Below, in pieces: positions 44,360-53,691 of a stretch of 64,000 nucleotides of DNA (positions within the stretch are counted from its first letter, which is position 1; each line of letters opens with the position of its first letter). Origin of the DNA: SFTJ01 sp045613305 (GTDB lineage: Bacteria > Bacteroidota > Bacteroidia > Bacteroidales > Muribaculaceae). The translations under genes and the position numbers were made by a program. The notes below the pieces were generated by a model. That model made no database searches. It was not told the DNA's origin and saw only the letters and a program-made list of their open reading frames with translations. The DNA lies in contig JAZLAU010000011.1 in assembly GCA_045613305.1 (NCBI GenBank), forward strand, positions 111,893-175,892, written 5' to 3'.

Positions 44360-45109
44360 ATGACAACAATTCCAAAAGTTATACATTACTGTTGGTTTGG
44401 ACGAAATCCTCTGCCCAAATCAGCCATCAAGTGCATCAACAGTTGGCGCAAGTATCTGCCCGACTATGAAATAAAGGAATGGAACGAAGACAACTTCGAC
44501 GTAAATATGATGCCGTTCACCCGCGAAGCCTATGAACGGAAAAAATATGCCTTTGTTAGCGATGTTGCCCGTTTTTGGATTCTACACATATACGGAGGGC
44601 TCTATTTCGACACCGATGTTGAAGTGATTCGCCCACTTGACGACATCATCGCCAAAGGTCCTTTCATGGGCATTGAGGTTGAATGCGGCAATGGACTTGA
44701 AGTACCATATGTGAATCCTGGTCTTGGGCTCGGGGCAACTCCCGGCATGGAGTTCTACGGCAAGATTCTTGAGCACTACACTACACAGCATTTTATTGAC
44801 GAAAATGGAGTTCAAATTGCCGGAACAGTGGTGTCGCACAACACCCTTATACTGAAAGAATATGGCATGAAACCTCACAATGGCATACAAGAAGTTACTG
44901 GCATAACCATATACCCAATCGACTACTTCAACCCTCTCGAAGATGCCACCGGACGCCTCAACAAAACCGCCAATACCCGCAGCATACACTGGTATGACAA
45001 AACATGGTTAGACAATTATGGCCCTGTTCGCAAATGGGTGACTCGCATAATTCACCGTTTTTTCGGTGTTAACAGCCTTGCTTGGCTCCGCAAACTAATC
45101 TCTAAATGA
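44360..45109 (+). CDS. Glycosyltransferase family 32 (DXD sugar-binding)
   Basis: A 249-residue GT-A enzyme: IPKVIHYCWFG at the N-terminus, YEIKEWNEDNFD, YAFVSDVARFWILHIYGGLYFDTDVE with the DXD motif (about residues 77-79) and PLDD. This is the GT32 capsule/mannosyltransferase type common in capsule loci. Confidence 0.92.
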   Translation: MTTIPKVIHYCWFGRNPLPKSAIKCINSWRKYLPDYEIKEWNEDNFDVNMMPFTREAYERKKYAFVSDVARFWILHIYGGLYFDTDVEVIRPLDDIIAKGPFMGIEVECGNGLEVPYVNPGLGLGATPGMEFYGKILEHYTTQHFIDENGVQIAGTVVSHNTLILKEYGMKPHNGIQEVTGITIYPIDYFNPLEDATGRLNKTANTRSIHWYDKTWLDNYGPVRKWVTRIIHRFFGVNSLAWLRKLISK

Positions 45110-45117
45110 TGTGATTT

Positions 45118-46266
45118 ATGGAAGAATTTATTAGCTCACTTCAGATTCCCGTTTATCTATATCACTCGGTCTTTATATGGACAATGCTTGCACTTACGAT
45201 GTTCTACTTCATCTATTTGCAAACTGCAAATAATTCTAACATCCTACAAGCCAAGTCGAGTTCTGCACCAGCATTCCTGCTTACCGCTGCAGTCATAGTG
45301 TTTTTGGGATTTCGACCAGTGTCAGGAGCCTTCTTTGCCGACATGGCAATGTACGCTCACATGTACAACAACGTCATTGGCGAAGTGGCCGAACTATCGG
45401 CCGATGTTAATACCCACTCCGAATGGTTTTGGGATTTATGCATGGACATCTTTAAGTATTTTGGGATGCCCGACATCATATTCTTTGCATTCTGCGAATT
45501 AGTTTATATCGGTTTAATGTATTGGGCATGCAAGCGACTAATGCCAAATAACGTTTGGCCGGCTATGCTATTCTGCCTTTGCGCCTTTTCGTTCTATGGC
45601 TATGCCGTGAACGGTATCCGTAACGGATTTGGATGTAGCATGGCACTATTGGCATTCACATATATGCTCGGCAACAAGCGCGACAAGATATTTGCAGCTA
45701 TCGTCTTGTTTCTATCATTCGGTGTTCACCGTTCGCTGATACTTCCCACAGCCTGCTCTATCGTTTCGGCTTTCATCATCAAGAAACCCGCCACGGCCAT
45801 TAAAATTTGGTTCGCTTCGATCTTTGTGTCACTTCTTTTTGGTGGAGCAGTGAGTGAATTGTTTATGTCTCTTGGCTTCGACGACCGCTACAACGACTAC
45901 CTTCGCGCCGGAGTCGACGACGAGACTATGGAGCAATTTTCATACTCTGGTTTCCGTTGGGACTTCTTGTTATATAGTGCTGTGCCGGTTTGGCTATCGT
46001 GGTATGTCAGCGTAAAGCGAAACATTCAAAACCGAATGTTCAACTTCCTTTCTTGCACCTATATTTTTGCCAACGCATTCTGGGTGATGGTTATCCGCTC
46101 TTCTTTCTCCAACCGATTTGCTTATCTATCTTGGTTTATGTACCCTTTAGTAATAGCATACCCGCTTTTGCAAATGAAGATATGGCAACGCCAACACCTC
46201 AAAGTTGCCACTGCTCTTATTTTATACGAACTGTTCACATTCGGCATGTACCTAATAGGAAAGTAA
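45118..46266 (+). CDS. EpsG/Wzy-like polysaccharide polymerase
   Basis: A 382-residue polytopic protein with about ten helices of the EpsG family. FLGFRPVSGAFFADMAMYAHMYN near the start, with Arg and Tyr/Asp in the first loop, and NGIRNGFGCSMALLAF (the EpsG-type RxGF stretch) identify it. Being the only polymerase candidate, it should link repeat units in the periplasm in a Wzx/Wzy pathway. Confidence 0.85.
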   Translation: MEEFISSLQIPVYLYHSVFIWTMLALTMFYFIYLQTANNSNILQAKSSSAPAFLLTAAVIVFLGFRPVSGAFFADMAMYAHMYNNVIGEVAELSADVNTHSEWFWDLCMDIFKYFGMPDIIFFAFCELVYIGLMYWACKRLMPNNVWPAMLFCLCAFSFYGYAVNGIRNGFGCSMALLAFTYMLGNKRDKIFAAIVLFLSFGVHRSLILPTACSIVSAFIIKKPATAIKIWFASIFVSLLFGGAVSELFMSLGFDDRYNDYLRAGVDDETMEQFSYSGFRWDFLLYSAVPVWLSWYVSVKRNIQNRMFNFLSCTYIFANAFWVMVIRSSFSNRFAYLSWFMYPLVIAYPLLQMKIWQRQHLKVATALILYELFTFGMYLIGK

Positions 46267-46287
46267 CACACAATCTCATTTATTCTT

Positions 46288-47187
46288 ATGCACACCCTCA
46301 CCGTATTTACTCCAGCATACAACCGAGCACACACCATTGGTCGCACCTACGAAAGCCTTTGCCGCCAAACTTGCAAAGACTTCATTTGGCTTATTATTGA
46401 CGACGGGTCAACCGACAACACTCGCGAGTTGGTGAACACTTGGATTGCCGAAAACAAGATTCCAATCCAATACATCTATCAAGAAAACCAAGGAATGCAC
46501 GGCGCACACAACACTGCATATCGCAACATCACTACTCCGCTAAACACCTGCATCGATAGCGACGACTACATGCCCGATGATGCCGTGGGGCAAATCATCA
46601 ATTTCTGGAACGCCAAAGGTTCCGACAAATATGCCGGATTAATAGGCCTTGACGCAACCAAAGACGGAAAAATCATTGGACAAGGATTCAACGGATTAAA
46701 TGAAACCACTCTCACCGACTACTATGCCAACGGCGGTAGCGGCGATAAAAAACTTGTTTATCGCACCGATGTCATAAAGCAGTATCCCGAATATCCTCTC
46801 TTCGAAGGTGAGCGTTATGTTGGATTGGCATATAAATATATGCTTATCGACCAAGACTATAAACTTCTTACACTTGAGCAACCTCTTGTAACTGTGGAAT
46901 ATCAGCCCGACGGGTCAAGTTTCAGCATGTATCGCCAATATTGGAACAACCCTCGCGGATTTGCATTCTATCGCTTAACCGAGATGAAATTTGCGCCATC
47001 TCTAAAGCGAAAATTCATAGTTTGTGCACACTATGTGGCAAGCAGCATTATTGCCAACAATAAGCATTTCCTGGCCGAAAGTAATCAGAAATTGCTTACC
47101 ACTCTTGCCATCCCTGCAGGAGTAGCACTTTTCTTGCTCATAAAGCATAAAGTTAACGCTAACAAAAAAATGAATTTCAAAAAATGA
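46288..47187 (+). CDS. Glycosyltransferase family 2
   Basis: A 299-residue GT-A enzyme: LTVFTPAYNRAHTIGRTYESL, IDDGSTDNTRELV, and CIDSDDYMPDDAV as the DXD region (about 88-92). The C-terminal part includes a weak hydrophobic segment. Overlaps the next gene by ATGA. Confidence 0.9.
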   Translation: MHTLTVFTPAYNRAHTIGRTYESLCRQTCKDFIWLIIDDGSTDNTRELVNTWIAENKIPIQYIYQENQGMHGAHNTAYRNITTPLNTCIDSDDYMPDDAVGQIINFWNAKGSDKYAGLIGLDATKDGKIIGQGFNGLNETTLTDYYANGGSGDKKLVYRTDVIKQYPEYPLFEGERYVGLAYKYMLIDQDYKLLTLEQPLVTVEYQPDGSSFSMYRQYWNNPRGFAFYRLTEMKFAPSLKRKFIVCAHYVASSIIANNKHFLAESNQKLLTTLAIPAGVALFLLIKHKVNANKKMNFKK

Positions 47188-48263
47188 AAATTCTGCATGT
47201 CATAACATCACTGCACACTGGTGGAGCCGAAAAACTGATGGTCGACCTACTACCTTTGATGAAAAGTGAAGGTCATGAAGTTGAGTTGCTCGTTTTCGAC
47301 GGAACTCCTACGCCTTTCATGCAACAAATTAGCGATAACGGCATCACAATACACAGTTTATCTGCTGGAGGCAATATCTACAATCCGATTAACATAATCC
47401 GTCTCACTCGCTTTATACGAAAATACGACATTATCCACACTCACAACACGGCATGCCAACTCTTCACTCCTATTGCTAAAGTTCTTACACTTGGCGGAGC
47501 AAAGTTAGTTACCACAGAGCACAACACCACAAACCGCCGTCGAGACAAATGGTATTTCAAACCCCTCGACCGCTGGATGTATAAGCAATATGCCGCTATA
47601 ATTGCTATTTCGGAAAAAGCATCAATCTTGCTAAAGGAATACATCAATCCCAAAAACTTACTTACAATTAATAACGGAATTAAGGTTAAGCAATTTGCTG
47701 AAGCCCAACCTCTCTGCCCCTCTTCTCTCATACCTAATTACGACGAAAACGATATCATTTTAACAATGGTAGCCGGGTTTAGGGAACAAAAGAATCAAGA
47801 TTGCGTGATTCGAGCTCTCACACACCTGCCCAGCAATTACAAACTATGCCTCGTGGGCGATGGCATAAGACGACCTGCCCTTGAGAAACTTATTAGCGAC
47901 CTGAAACTCAACTCTCGCATCTCATTGCTTGGCATACGCAGCGACATACCTCAAATCCTCAAAACATCGCACATCTGCATCCTTGCCTCTCATTGGGAAG
48001 GCTTATCACTTTCCAGCGTTGAAGGCATGGCAAGCGGCCGTCCATTTTTAGCAAGCGACGTCGACGGTTTGCGTGAAGTGGTAGATGGCAACGGCATTCT
48101 TTTTGACGACGGCAACGACATTCTTCTGGCCGACAAAATAAAAGGACTTATCGACAACCCCAACTTGTATGCCGAAATTGGCAGAAAATGTGCTAATGCC
48201 GCTTTGCAATACGACATACAACTAACCGCCGATAAATACTTACAACTATATCATAGTCTATGA
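47184..48263 (+). CDS. Glycosyltransferase family 4
   Basis: A 359-residue GT4 enzyme: HVITSLHTGGAEKLMVDLLPLM, TEHNTTNRRRDKWYFKPLDRWMY, and EGLSLSSVE as the EX7E motif followed by GMASGRPFLASDVDGLREVV. ATGA overlaps at both ends show translational coupling with its neighbours. Confidence 0.92.
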   Translation: MKILHVITSLHTGGAEKLMVDLLPLMKSEGHEVELLVFDGTPTPFMQQISDNGITIHSLSAGGNIYNPINIIRLTRFIRKYDIIHTHNTACQLFTPIAKVLTLGGAKLVTTEHNTTNRRRDKWYFKPLDRWMYKQYAAIIAISEKASILLKEYINPKNLLTINNGIKVKQFAEAQPLCPSSLIPNYDENDIILTMVAGFREQKNQDCVIRALTHLPSNYKLCLVGDGIRRPALEKLISDLKLNSRISLLGIRSDIPQILKTSHICILASHWEGLSLSSVEGMASGRPFLASDVDGLREVVDGNGILFDDGNDILLADKIKGLIDNPNLYAEIGRKCANAALQYDIQLTADKYLQLYHSL

Positions 48264-49399
48264 GTCGCAAAAAAATCATACGCACATCAACCGTGGCCAC
48301 TTCGCTAAACACATTCTGCCGTGGCATCTTAAAAGATTTGGCGGCTACCTACGATGTGGTGGCAGTTTCCTCTCCCGATAATGAACTTGTAGAAATCAGC
48401 CAACGTGAAGGAGTAAGAACCATCGGAGTGGCTATGGCAAGGCCTATCGCCCCGTTCAAGGACCTCTGCTCGCTATTCAATCTCATTCGCGTTTTTGCTA
48501 AAGAGCGTCCCTATATGGTGCACAGCATCACACCAAAAGCCGGACTACTTAGTATGATTGCAGCATGGATATGCCGAGTGCCTGTGCGACTTCACACTTT
48601 CACCGGATTAGTGTTTCCCACTGCTACCGGCATCAAACAAAAGATTCTTATCCTAACCGACCGCATTACATGCGCTTGCGCTACCCACATCGTTCCCGAA
48701 GGCGAGGGCGTGAAAAACGACCTGATAAACTATCGCATAACCAACAAGCCTCTTAAGGTTTTAGGCTACGGTAACATTCGAGGCATTGACCTAAATCACT
48801 ATTCTCGCACATCGGAGGTTATGCAAAAGGCTCAAACCATTCGCAAAGACGGAGTCTTCACTTTCCTTTTCATTGGGCGTGTGGTGCGCGATAAAGGCAT
48901 TGACGAACTTATCGAAGCTTTTGAAAAGATTAACCAACTTCATCCCAACACTCGTTTACTTTTAGTTGGTCGATTTGAAAACTCTCTCGACCCAATATCT
49001 CCTAAAGCATACGAAACCATAACATCCCATCCAAACATTGAAGCCGTAGGCAATCAAAACGATGTGCGCCCATGGCTGGCAGCAAGCGACGCTTTTGTGT
49101 TTCCAAGTTACCGCGAAGGCTTCCCAAATGTGGTTATTGAAGCCGGTGCTATGCATTTGCCGTCAATTGTTACCGACATCAATGGCTCAAGAGAAATCAT
49201 AATTGAAGGGCAAAACGGGACTATTATACCGCCTCGCGATGCCAACGCCCTTTTCAATGCCATGCAACGATTTATCGAAGAGCCACAAAAAACCACCCTC
49301 ATGGCTTCTCAAGCACGCGACGCTGTAGCCACCCGCTTCGAAATAAACTTCGTCAAAAAATGTCTTTTCGATTATTATAACGAAATTTTAAAATCATAA
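48260..49399 (+). CDS. Glycosyltransferase family 4 (WbpH/PglA-like)
   Basis: A 379-residue GT4 enzyme. HSITPKAGLLSMIAAWICRVPVRLHTFTGLVF is characteristic of transferases that use undecaprenyl-PP-linked first sugars; FIGRVVRDKGIDELIEAF and EGFPNVVIE (EX7E) complete the fold. Its place right before the initiating module (GNAT, sugar transferase, aminotransferase) suggests that it adds the second sugar. Confidence 0.9.
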   Translation: MSRKKIIRTSTVATSLNTFCRGILKDLAATYDVVAVSSPDNELVEISQREGVRTIGVAMARPIAPFKDLCSLFNLIRVFAKERPYMVHSITPKAGLLSMIAAWICRVPVRLHTFTGLVFPTATGIKQKILILTDRITCACATHIVPEGEGVKNDLINYRITNKPLKVLGYGNIRGIDLNHYSRTSEVMQKAQTIRKDGVFTFLFIGRVVRDKGIDELIEAFEKINQLHPNTRLLLVGRFENSLDPISPKAYETITSHPNIEAVGNQNDVRPWLAASDAFVFPSYREGFPNVVIEAGAMHLPSIVTDINGSREIIIEGQNGTIIPPRDANALFNAMQRFIEEPQKTTLMASQARDAVATRFEINFVKKCLFDYYNEILKS

Positions 49400-49408
49400 C
49401 AACGTCTA

Positions 49409-50005
49409 ATGGTTGCCCTTTTAAAATGGATTAAACGTCAGTTTCCCTTCATATGGCAATGGATTGATTATATTAATGCGTTGATAGTGTCTTGTCTTTA
49501 CAGCAAAAAAATTAGCCAAGCCATTCAAAGCATATTATGCAAATATCGATGCGAACCTTTTGTCTATCGCCAAATTTCAGGAAACGACATTCCTGCTCTC
49601 AGCAAAATGCTTCTTGAGCAAACCGATGAGTATACTCGTTATTTCCATCCTCACAAATTTGATGAAAAAAGCCTTACACAACTGCTGCACAACAAAGCAT
49701 TCCTTATGCTTGGTGCATTTGATGGCGATAACATTATAGGCTATCATTTCATACGATTTTTCGCCAACCGACAATGCTTTAGAGGCAATATTGTAGTGCC
49801 AAACTACCAAGGCAAACGAATCGGCAGCAATATGATAAAACAAATGACTGAAATTGGCTTGACTGCCGGCTTCAGGGTTTTTGCCACTGTTTCTAAAAAC
49901 AATGCCAGTTCTCTGGCCTCATCTAAGGCTGTGAGCGAAATACGCATTATTGAAGAACTCCCCGACAACGATCTTTTAATTGAACACATAAACATCAAAT
50001 CATGA
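49409..50005 (+). CDS. GNAT-family N-acetyltransferase
   Basis: A 198-residue protein with a short N-terminal extension (about 1-45) and a GNAT domain; acetyl-CoA-binding motif A reads VVPNYQGKRIGSNMIKQM (about 130-147). Placed between the last GT4 and the sugar transferase and overlapping the latter by ATGA, it probably N-acetylates the amino sugar made by the aminotransferase. Assignment to that substrate is inference. Confidence 0.8.
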   Translation: MVALLKWIKRQFPFIWQWIDYINALIVSCLYSKKISQAIQSILCKYRCEPFVYRQISGNDIPALSKMLLEQTDEYTRYFHPHKFDEKSLTQLLHNKAFLMLGAFDGDNIIGYHFIRFFANRQCFRGNIVVPNYQGKRIGSNMIKQMTEIGLTAGFRVFATVSKNNASSLASSKAVSEIRIIEELPDNDLLIEHINIKS

Positions 50006-50613
50006 TATTAAAATACATCTTCGACCGCATGGCGGCATTTTTTGGTTTGTTACTCATCTGGTGGCTACTGATTATTGTGGCCATCATGATAAAAATCAAG
50101 ATGCCCGGCGGTCCTGCCATTTTCAAGCAGACCCGCATTGGACGTAAAGGCCGACCTTTCACCATGTATAAATTCCGCTCTATGACGGTTAATCATAGCG
50201 GCAGTTCGGTTTCGGTGGCGGGCGAAAGCCGCATCACACCATTTGGTGCTACGCTTCGTAAATACAAACTCGATGAACTTCCCGAAATTTGGAATGTTCT
50301 TATTGGCGATATGAGTTTTGTGGGTCCGCGACCTGACGTGCCTGGCTATGCCGACCGCCTTGAGGGAGACGACCGCGAAGTGCTCCTTCTTCGTCCCGGC
50401 ATTACTGGTCCGGCGAGTCTTAAATACCGTAACGAGGAAGAAATTCTCGCCACAGTCGACAATCCTCAAGAATATAACGACACTGTAATATACCCCGACA
50501 AAGTGCGCATCAATCGATACTACTTACACAATTATTCTTTCTTATCCGACATTAAAATGATTATGTGCACTGTGTTAGGTAAAAAAATGCTTTATAATAA
50601 CGAAATGATATAA
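50002..50613 (+). CDS. Initiating undecaprenyl-phosphate sugar-1-phosphate transferase (PglC-like)
   Basis: A 203-residue monotopic phosphoglycosyl transferase. One N-terminal re-entrant helix (about 8-28), then GGPAIFKQTRIGRKGRPFTMYKFRSM, KYKLDELPEIWNVLIGDMSFVGPRPDVP and RPGITG are the defining motifs; the DE pair in DELPE is catalytic. The short form, without the WbaP-type N-terminal domain, resembles PglC, which moves a UDP-sugar phosphate to undecaprenyl phosphate and starts the repeat unit. Confidence 0.94.
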   Translation: MILKYIFDRMAAFFGLLLIWWLLIIVAIMIKIKMPGGPAIFKQTRIGRKGRPFTMYKFRSMTVNHSGSSVSVAGESRITPFGATLRKYKLDELPEIWNVLIGDMSFVGPRPDVPGYADRLEGDDREVLLLRPGITGPASLKYRNEEEILATVDNPQEYNDTVIYPDKVRINRYYLHNYSFLSDIKMIMCTVLGKKMLYNNEMI

Positions 50614-50617
50614 CACT

Positions 50618-51865
50618 ATGGCTAACAAGAAAATCCTGCTATGCTTAGCTCACATGAGCGGCAACGAAATGAAATACATTGAAGAGGCATTTGCCGACAA
50701 TTGGGTGGTGCCTTTGGGACCTAACGTGAACGGTTTTGAAAACGACCTTGAGCAATTTGTAGGCCAAGACAAAAAGGTTGTGGCACTTTCGGCCGGAACT
50801 GCAGCTGTGCATTTGGCGCTCGTAGCCGCCGGTGTCGGCCCTGGCGATGAAGTGATTTGCCAAAGTTTCACATTCTGCGCAAGTTGCAACCCCATAAAAT
50901 ACCTCGGCGCTACACCTGTGTTGGTCGACAGCGAAACGTCAACTTGGAACATCGACCCCACTCTGCTCGAAGAAACCATCAAGGACCGAATTGCCAAAAC
51001 TGGCAAAAAACCTAAAGCCATAATCCCCGTATACCTTTACGGTATGCCTGCAATGATGGACGAACTGATGGAAATAGCCAATCGTTACGATATTCCTGTT
51101 ATTGAAGACGCAGCCGAAGGCTTCGGAAGCATCTACAACGGCCAAATGTGCGGCACTTTCGGTCAATATGGCGTTTTGTCGTTCAACGGCAACAAGATGA
51201 TTACCACCAGCGGCGGTGGTGCTCTGATTTGTCCTGATGCTGAAAAGAAAAACGAAATTATGTTCTACGCCACACAAGCACGCGAAGCATATCCTTACTA
51301 CCAACACGAGCACATAGGTTACAACTATCGAATGAGCAACATCTGCGCTGGCATTGGACGCGGACAAATGACTATTGCACAACAACACATCGACCACCAC
51401 AAGCATGTGGCTCAACTCTACAAAGAAGCGTTTGCTGAAATCGAGGGAATTACCTTCCACGAAAATCCCAACGACAAATTCGACAGCAACTATTGGCTTA
51501 ACACCATCGTTCTAAGCCCCGACTTAAAAGTGAAAGGTCAAGACAAAGCCTACAACAAAGCCATAAGTGGCGCAATTGGCGGCGCTGGTGGTGCCGTTCA
51601 CGCTGTTAAATCGGCTCACACCGAGTGCGAACCTAATGCTAATGTTGAAGCCATGCGACTCGCTCTTGAAGCAATGAACATCGAGTCGCGACCACTATGG
51701 AAGCCTATGCACTTGCAACCAGTTTACGCCGATGCTCCTGCTTATACAAACGGAGTAAGCGAACAATTGTTCAGAACTGGCCTTTGTCTTCCAAGCGGAC
51801 CATATGTTACCGACGAAGACGTGGCTCTCATCATTCAAACTATTAAAGACGCTATCGAAATTTAA
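50618..51865 (+). CDS. DegT/DnrJ/EryC1/StrS aminotransferase (PglE-like)
   Basis: A 415-residue PLP sugar aminotransferase that puts an amino group on a nucleotide-linked 4-keto sugar. GPNVNGFE, ALSAGTAAVHLALVAAGVGPGDEVI, EDAAEGFGS, and FNGNKMITTSGGGALI with the PLP lysine (about 195) identify the family. It closes the locus: a terminator follows. With the GNAT and PglC-like enzymes it forms a diNAcBac-type initiating-sugar set, but the needed 4,6-dehydratase is not in this window. Confidence 0.93.
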   Translation: MANKKILLCLAHMSGNEMKYIEEAFADNWVVPLGPNVNGFENDLEQFVGQDKKVVALSAGTAAVHLALVAAGVGPGDEVICQSFTFCASCNPIKYLGATPVLVDSETSTWNIDPTLLEETIKDRIAKTGKKPKAIIPVYLYGMPAMMDELMEIANRYDIPVIEDAAEGFGSIYNGQMCGTFGQYGVLSFNGNKMITTSGGGALICPDAEKKNEIMFYATQAREAYPYYQHEHIGYNYRMSNICAGIGRGQMTIAQQHIDHHKHVAQLYKEAFAEIEGITFHENPNDKFDSNYWLNTIVLSPDLKVKGQDKAYNKAISGAIGGAGGAVHAVKSAHTECEPNANVEAMRLALEAMNIESRPLWKPMHLQPVYADAPAYTNGVSEQLFRTGLCLPSGPYVTDEDVALIIQTIKDAIEI

Positions 51866-51889
51866 CTCCAATAACTTATCATAGCAGAA

Positions 51890-51930
51890 AAAGAGGTTTC
51901 ACCAAATTAGTGAAACCTCTTTCTTTTTTA
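51890..51930 (+). terminator. Rho-independent terminator of the polysaccharide locus
   Basis: A perfect 13-bp stem (AAAGAGGTTTCAC with GTGAAACCTCTTT), a 7-base loop, then CTTTTTT. The rest of 51931-52090 holds no recognisable feature. Confidence 0.93.
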
Positions 51931-52090
51931 TCTTCCCGACATGCAAAATACTTCTCTCTCCTGCGAGCCTACAACGACTTGTCTTGATTATATACAACAT
52001 CATCATATAACCACGGCCAATGTTTTTATCCGTGCAACAACTCTTCTAAAAATTTCGCCGCAACTTTCGTCTGAACTACTTTATACAAAA

Positions 52091-52119
52091 GAAAAAACGC
52101 CGATGAATTAACATCAGCG
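52091..52119 (-). terminator. Terminator of the tRNA-Gln gene
   Basis: On the minus strand CGCTGATG and CATCGGCG form an 8-bp stem with one G-U pair, followed by six T. Confidence 0.85.
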
Positions 52120-52129
52120 CTTTTCCAAG

Positions 52130-52200
52130 TTGTCTTACCAGGATTCGAACCTAGACAGACAGAACCAAAAACTGTAGTGCTACCATTACACCATAAGACA
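52130..52200 (-). tRNA. tRNA-Gln (anticodon TTG)
   Basis: On the minus strand a 7-bp acceptor stem (TGTCTTA with TAAGACA) closes a cloverleaf: D-arm around GGTGTAATGGTAGCAC, anticodon stem ACAG/CTGT with loop TTTTGGT that reads TTG, T-arm with GGTTCGAATCC. Discriminator base A; the CCA end is not encoded. It has its own promoter and terminator. Confidence 0.95.
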
Positions 52201-52236
52201 ATCTATACAAAAGGACTCTTCGTCCCGTTTGCGTTG

Positions 52237-52268
52237 CAAAGTTACTTCCAAAAAATTAATTGTGCAAA
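52237..52268 (-). promoter_or_regulatory. tRNA-Gln promoter (TTTG-N20-TAACTTTG)
   Basis: On the minus strand TTTG (52268-52265) and TAACTTTG (52244-52237) are 20 bases apart; predicted start about 30 bases before the mature tRNA. Its -7 element is identical to that of tyrS. Confidence 0.8.
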
Positions 52269-52304
52269 TTTTCTGAAACTTTTTTTGCAATAATTGCTAT
52301 TTTT

Positions 52305-53597
52305 TTACTTTGCGATAATCAAATAGTAGTTCTTCTTACCACGTTGAGCAAGGATATACTTGCCATTTAGCAAGTGTGATGCATCAATTACAGCATTTGC
52401 ATCAGTGAGTTTTTCCTTGTTCACCGACACGCCACCGCCTTGAGTAAGCTTACGCATTTCGCCCTTTGAAGCAAACACCGCTGTTGCGCCAGCCAACAAT
52501 TCTATTGCTGGAATACCGGCTTCAATCTGTTCTTTGCTAACTTCAAATTGTGGAACACCCTCAAATACCGACAACAAAGTGTCTTCGTCGATTTTGTGCA
52601 ATATTTCTTGAGCCTTGTTTGAGAACAAGATTTGTGATGCTTCCACTGCCATTTCATAATCTTCAGCGCTATGAACCATTGTAGTGATTTCCTTTGCCAA
52701 ACGCTTTTGCAATGGACGCATACCTGGGTCTTGTGCTTGCTCTTCGACCAACGCCTGAATTTCTTCTTGAGTCAAGTTAGTGAAAATCTTGATATACTTT
52801 TCAGCATCGCTGTCGCTTACATTTAGCCAGAATTGATAGAACTTATATGGAGATGTGCGCTTAGGGTCCAACCACACATTGCCGCTTTCAGTCTTACCAA
52901 ACTTGCCGCCATCGGCCTTAGTAATCAATGGGCATGTCAATGCATAGGCTTCACCTCCAGCCACGCGACGAATCAATTCTGTTCCGGTTGTGATATTTCC
53001 CCATTGGTCGCTACCACCAAGTTGCAAACGGCAACCATATTCCTTATATAGGTACAAGAAGTCGTAGCCTTGCAACAACTGATATGAGAATTCAGTAAAC
53101 GACATACCATGGTCGGCATTAGCAGCAAGACGCTTCTTTACAGAATCCTTGGCCATCATGTAGTTTACTGTAATGTGTTTTCCGATGTCACGGATAAAGT
53201 TTAGGAAACCGTAACCCTTCATCCAGTCGTAGTTGTTAACCAACACGGCTGCATTTGGAGCATCGCTGTCAAAATCCAAGAATTTTGCCAATTGCGCCTT
53301 AATGCATTCTTGATTGTGGCGAAGAGTTTCCTCATCGATTAGCACGCGTTCTTGCGACTTCATCGATGGGTCGCCAATCATACCTGTTGCTCCACCTATC
53401 AATGCTATTGGACGATGGCCCGAGCGTTGGAAGTGACGAAGCATCATCACACCCACAAGGTGGCCAATATGAAGTGAGTCGGCAGTTGGGTCTATTCCCA
53501 AGTATGCCGAGGTTAATTCTTTCTCAAGTTGCTCTTCTGTGCCTGGCATCATGTTGTTTATCATGCCACGCCATTCTAATTCTTTTACGAAATTCAT
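52305..53597 (-). CDS. tyrS: Tyrosyl-tRNA synthetase
   Basis: Charges tRNA-Tyr. The 430-residue class I synthetase carries HIGH at 43-46 (SLHIGHLVG), the tyrosine pocket QLLQGYDF and GGSDQWGN, KFGKT (232-236) as the KMSKS equivalent, and a C-terminal S4-like RNA-binding domain (about 365-430). Full length, single-gene unit with its own promoter. Confidence 0.98.
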   Translation of the reverse strand: MNFVKELEWRGMINNMMPGTEEQLEKELTSAYLGIDPTADSLHIGHLVGVMMLRHFQRSGHRPIALIGGATGMIGDPSMKSQERVLIDEETLRHNQECIKAQLAKFLDFDSDAPNAAVLVNNYDWMKGYGFLNFIRDIGKHITVNYMMAKDSVKKRLAANADHGMSFTEFSYQLLQGYDFLYLYKEYGCRLQLGGSDQWGNITTGTELIRRVAGGEAYALTCPLITKADGGKFGKTESGNVWLDPKRTSPYKFYQFWLNVSDSDAEKYIKIFTNLTQEEIQALVEEQAQDPGMRPLQKRLAKEITTMVHSAEDYEMAVEASQILFSNKAQEILHKIDEDTLLSVFEGVPQFEVSKEQIEAGIPAIELLAGATAVFASKGEMRKLTQGGGVSVNKEKLTDANAVIDASHLLNGKYILAQRGKKNYYLIIAK

Positions 53598-53640
53598 CGT
53601 GTAGGTTATTGTATTATTAATTAATTCGTTATTTGTGTTG

Positions 53641-53672
53641 CAAAGTTACTATTTACAAACGATGTTTGCAAA
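53641..53672 (-). promoter_or_regulatory. tyrS promoter (TTTG-N20-TAACTTTG)
   Basis: On the minus strand TTTG (53672-53669) and TAACTTTG (53648-53641) are 20 bases apart. Predicted leader about 37 bases; no room for a T-box. Confidence 0.8.
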
Positions 53673-53691
53673 TTAGGCACCGCCTTTGTGG

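Noticed and set aside
53598..53640. Possible T-box leader for tyrS
   Set aside because: The predicted leader is about 37 bases, too short, and T-boxes are not expected in this phylum.
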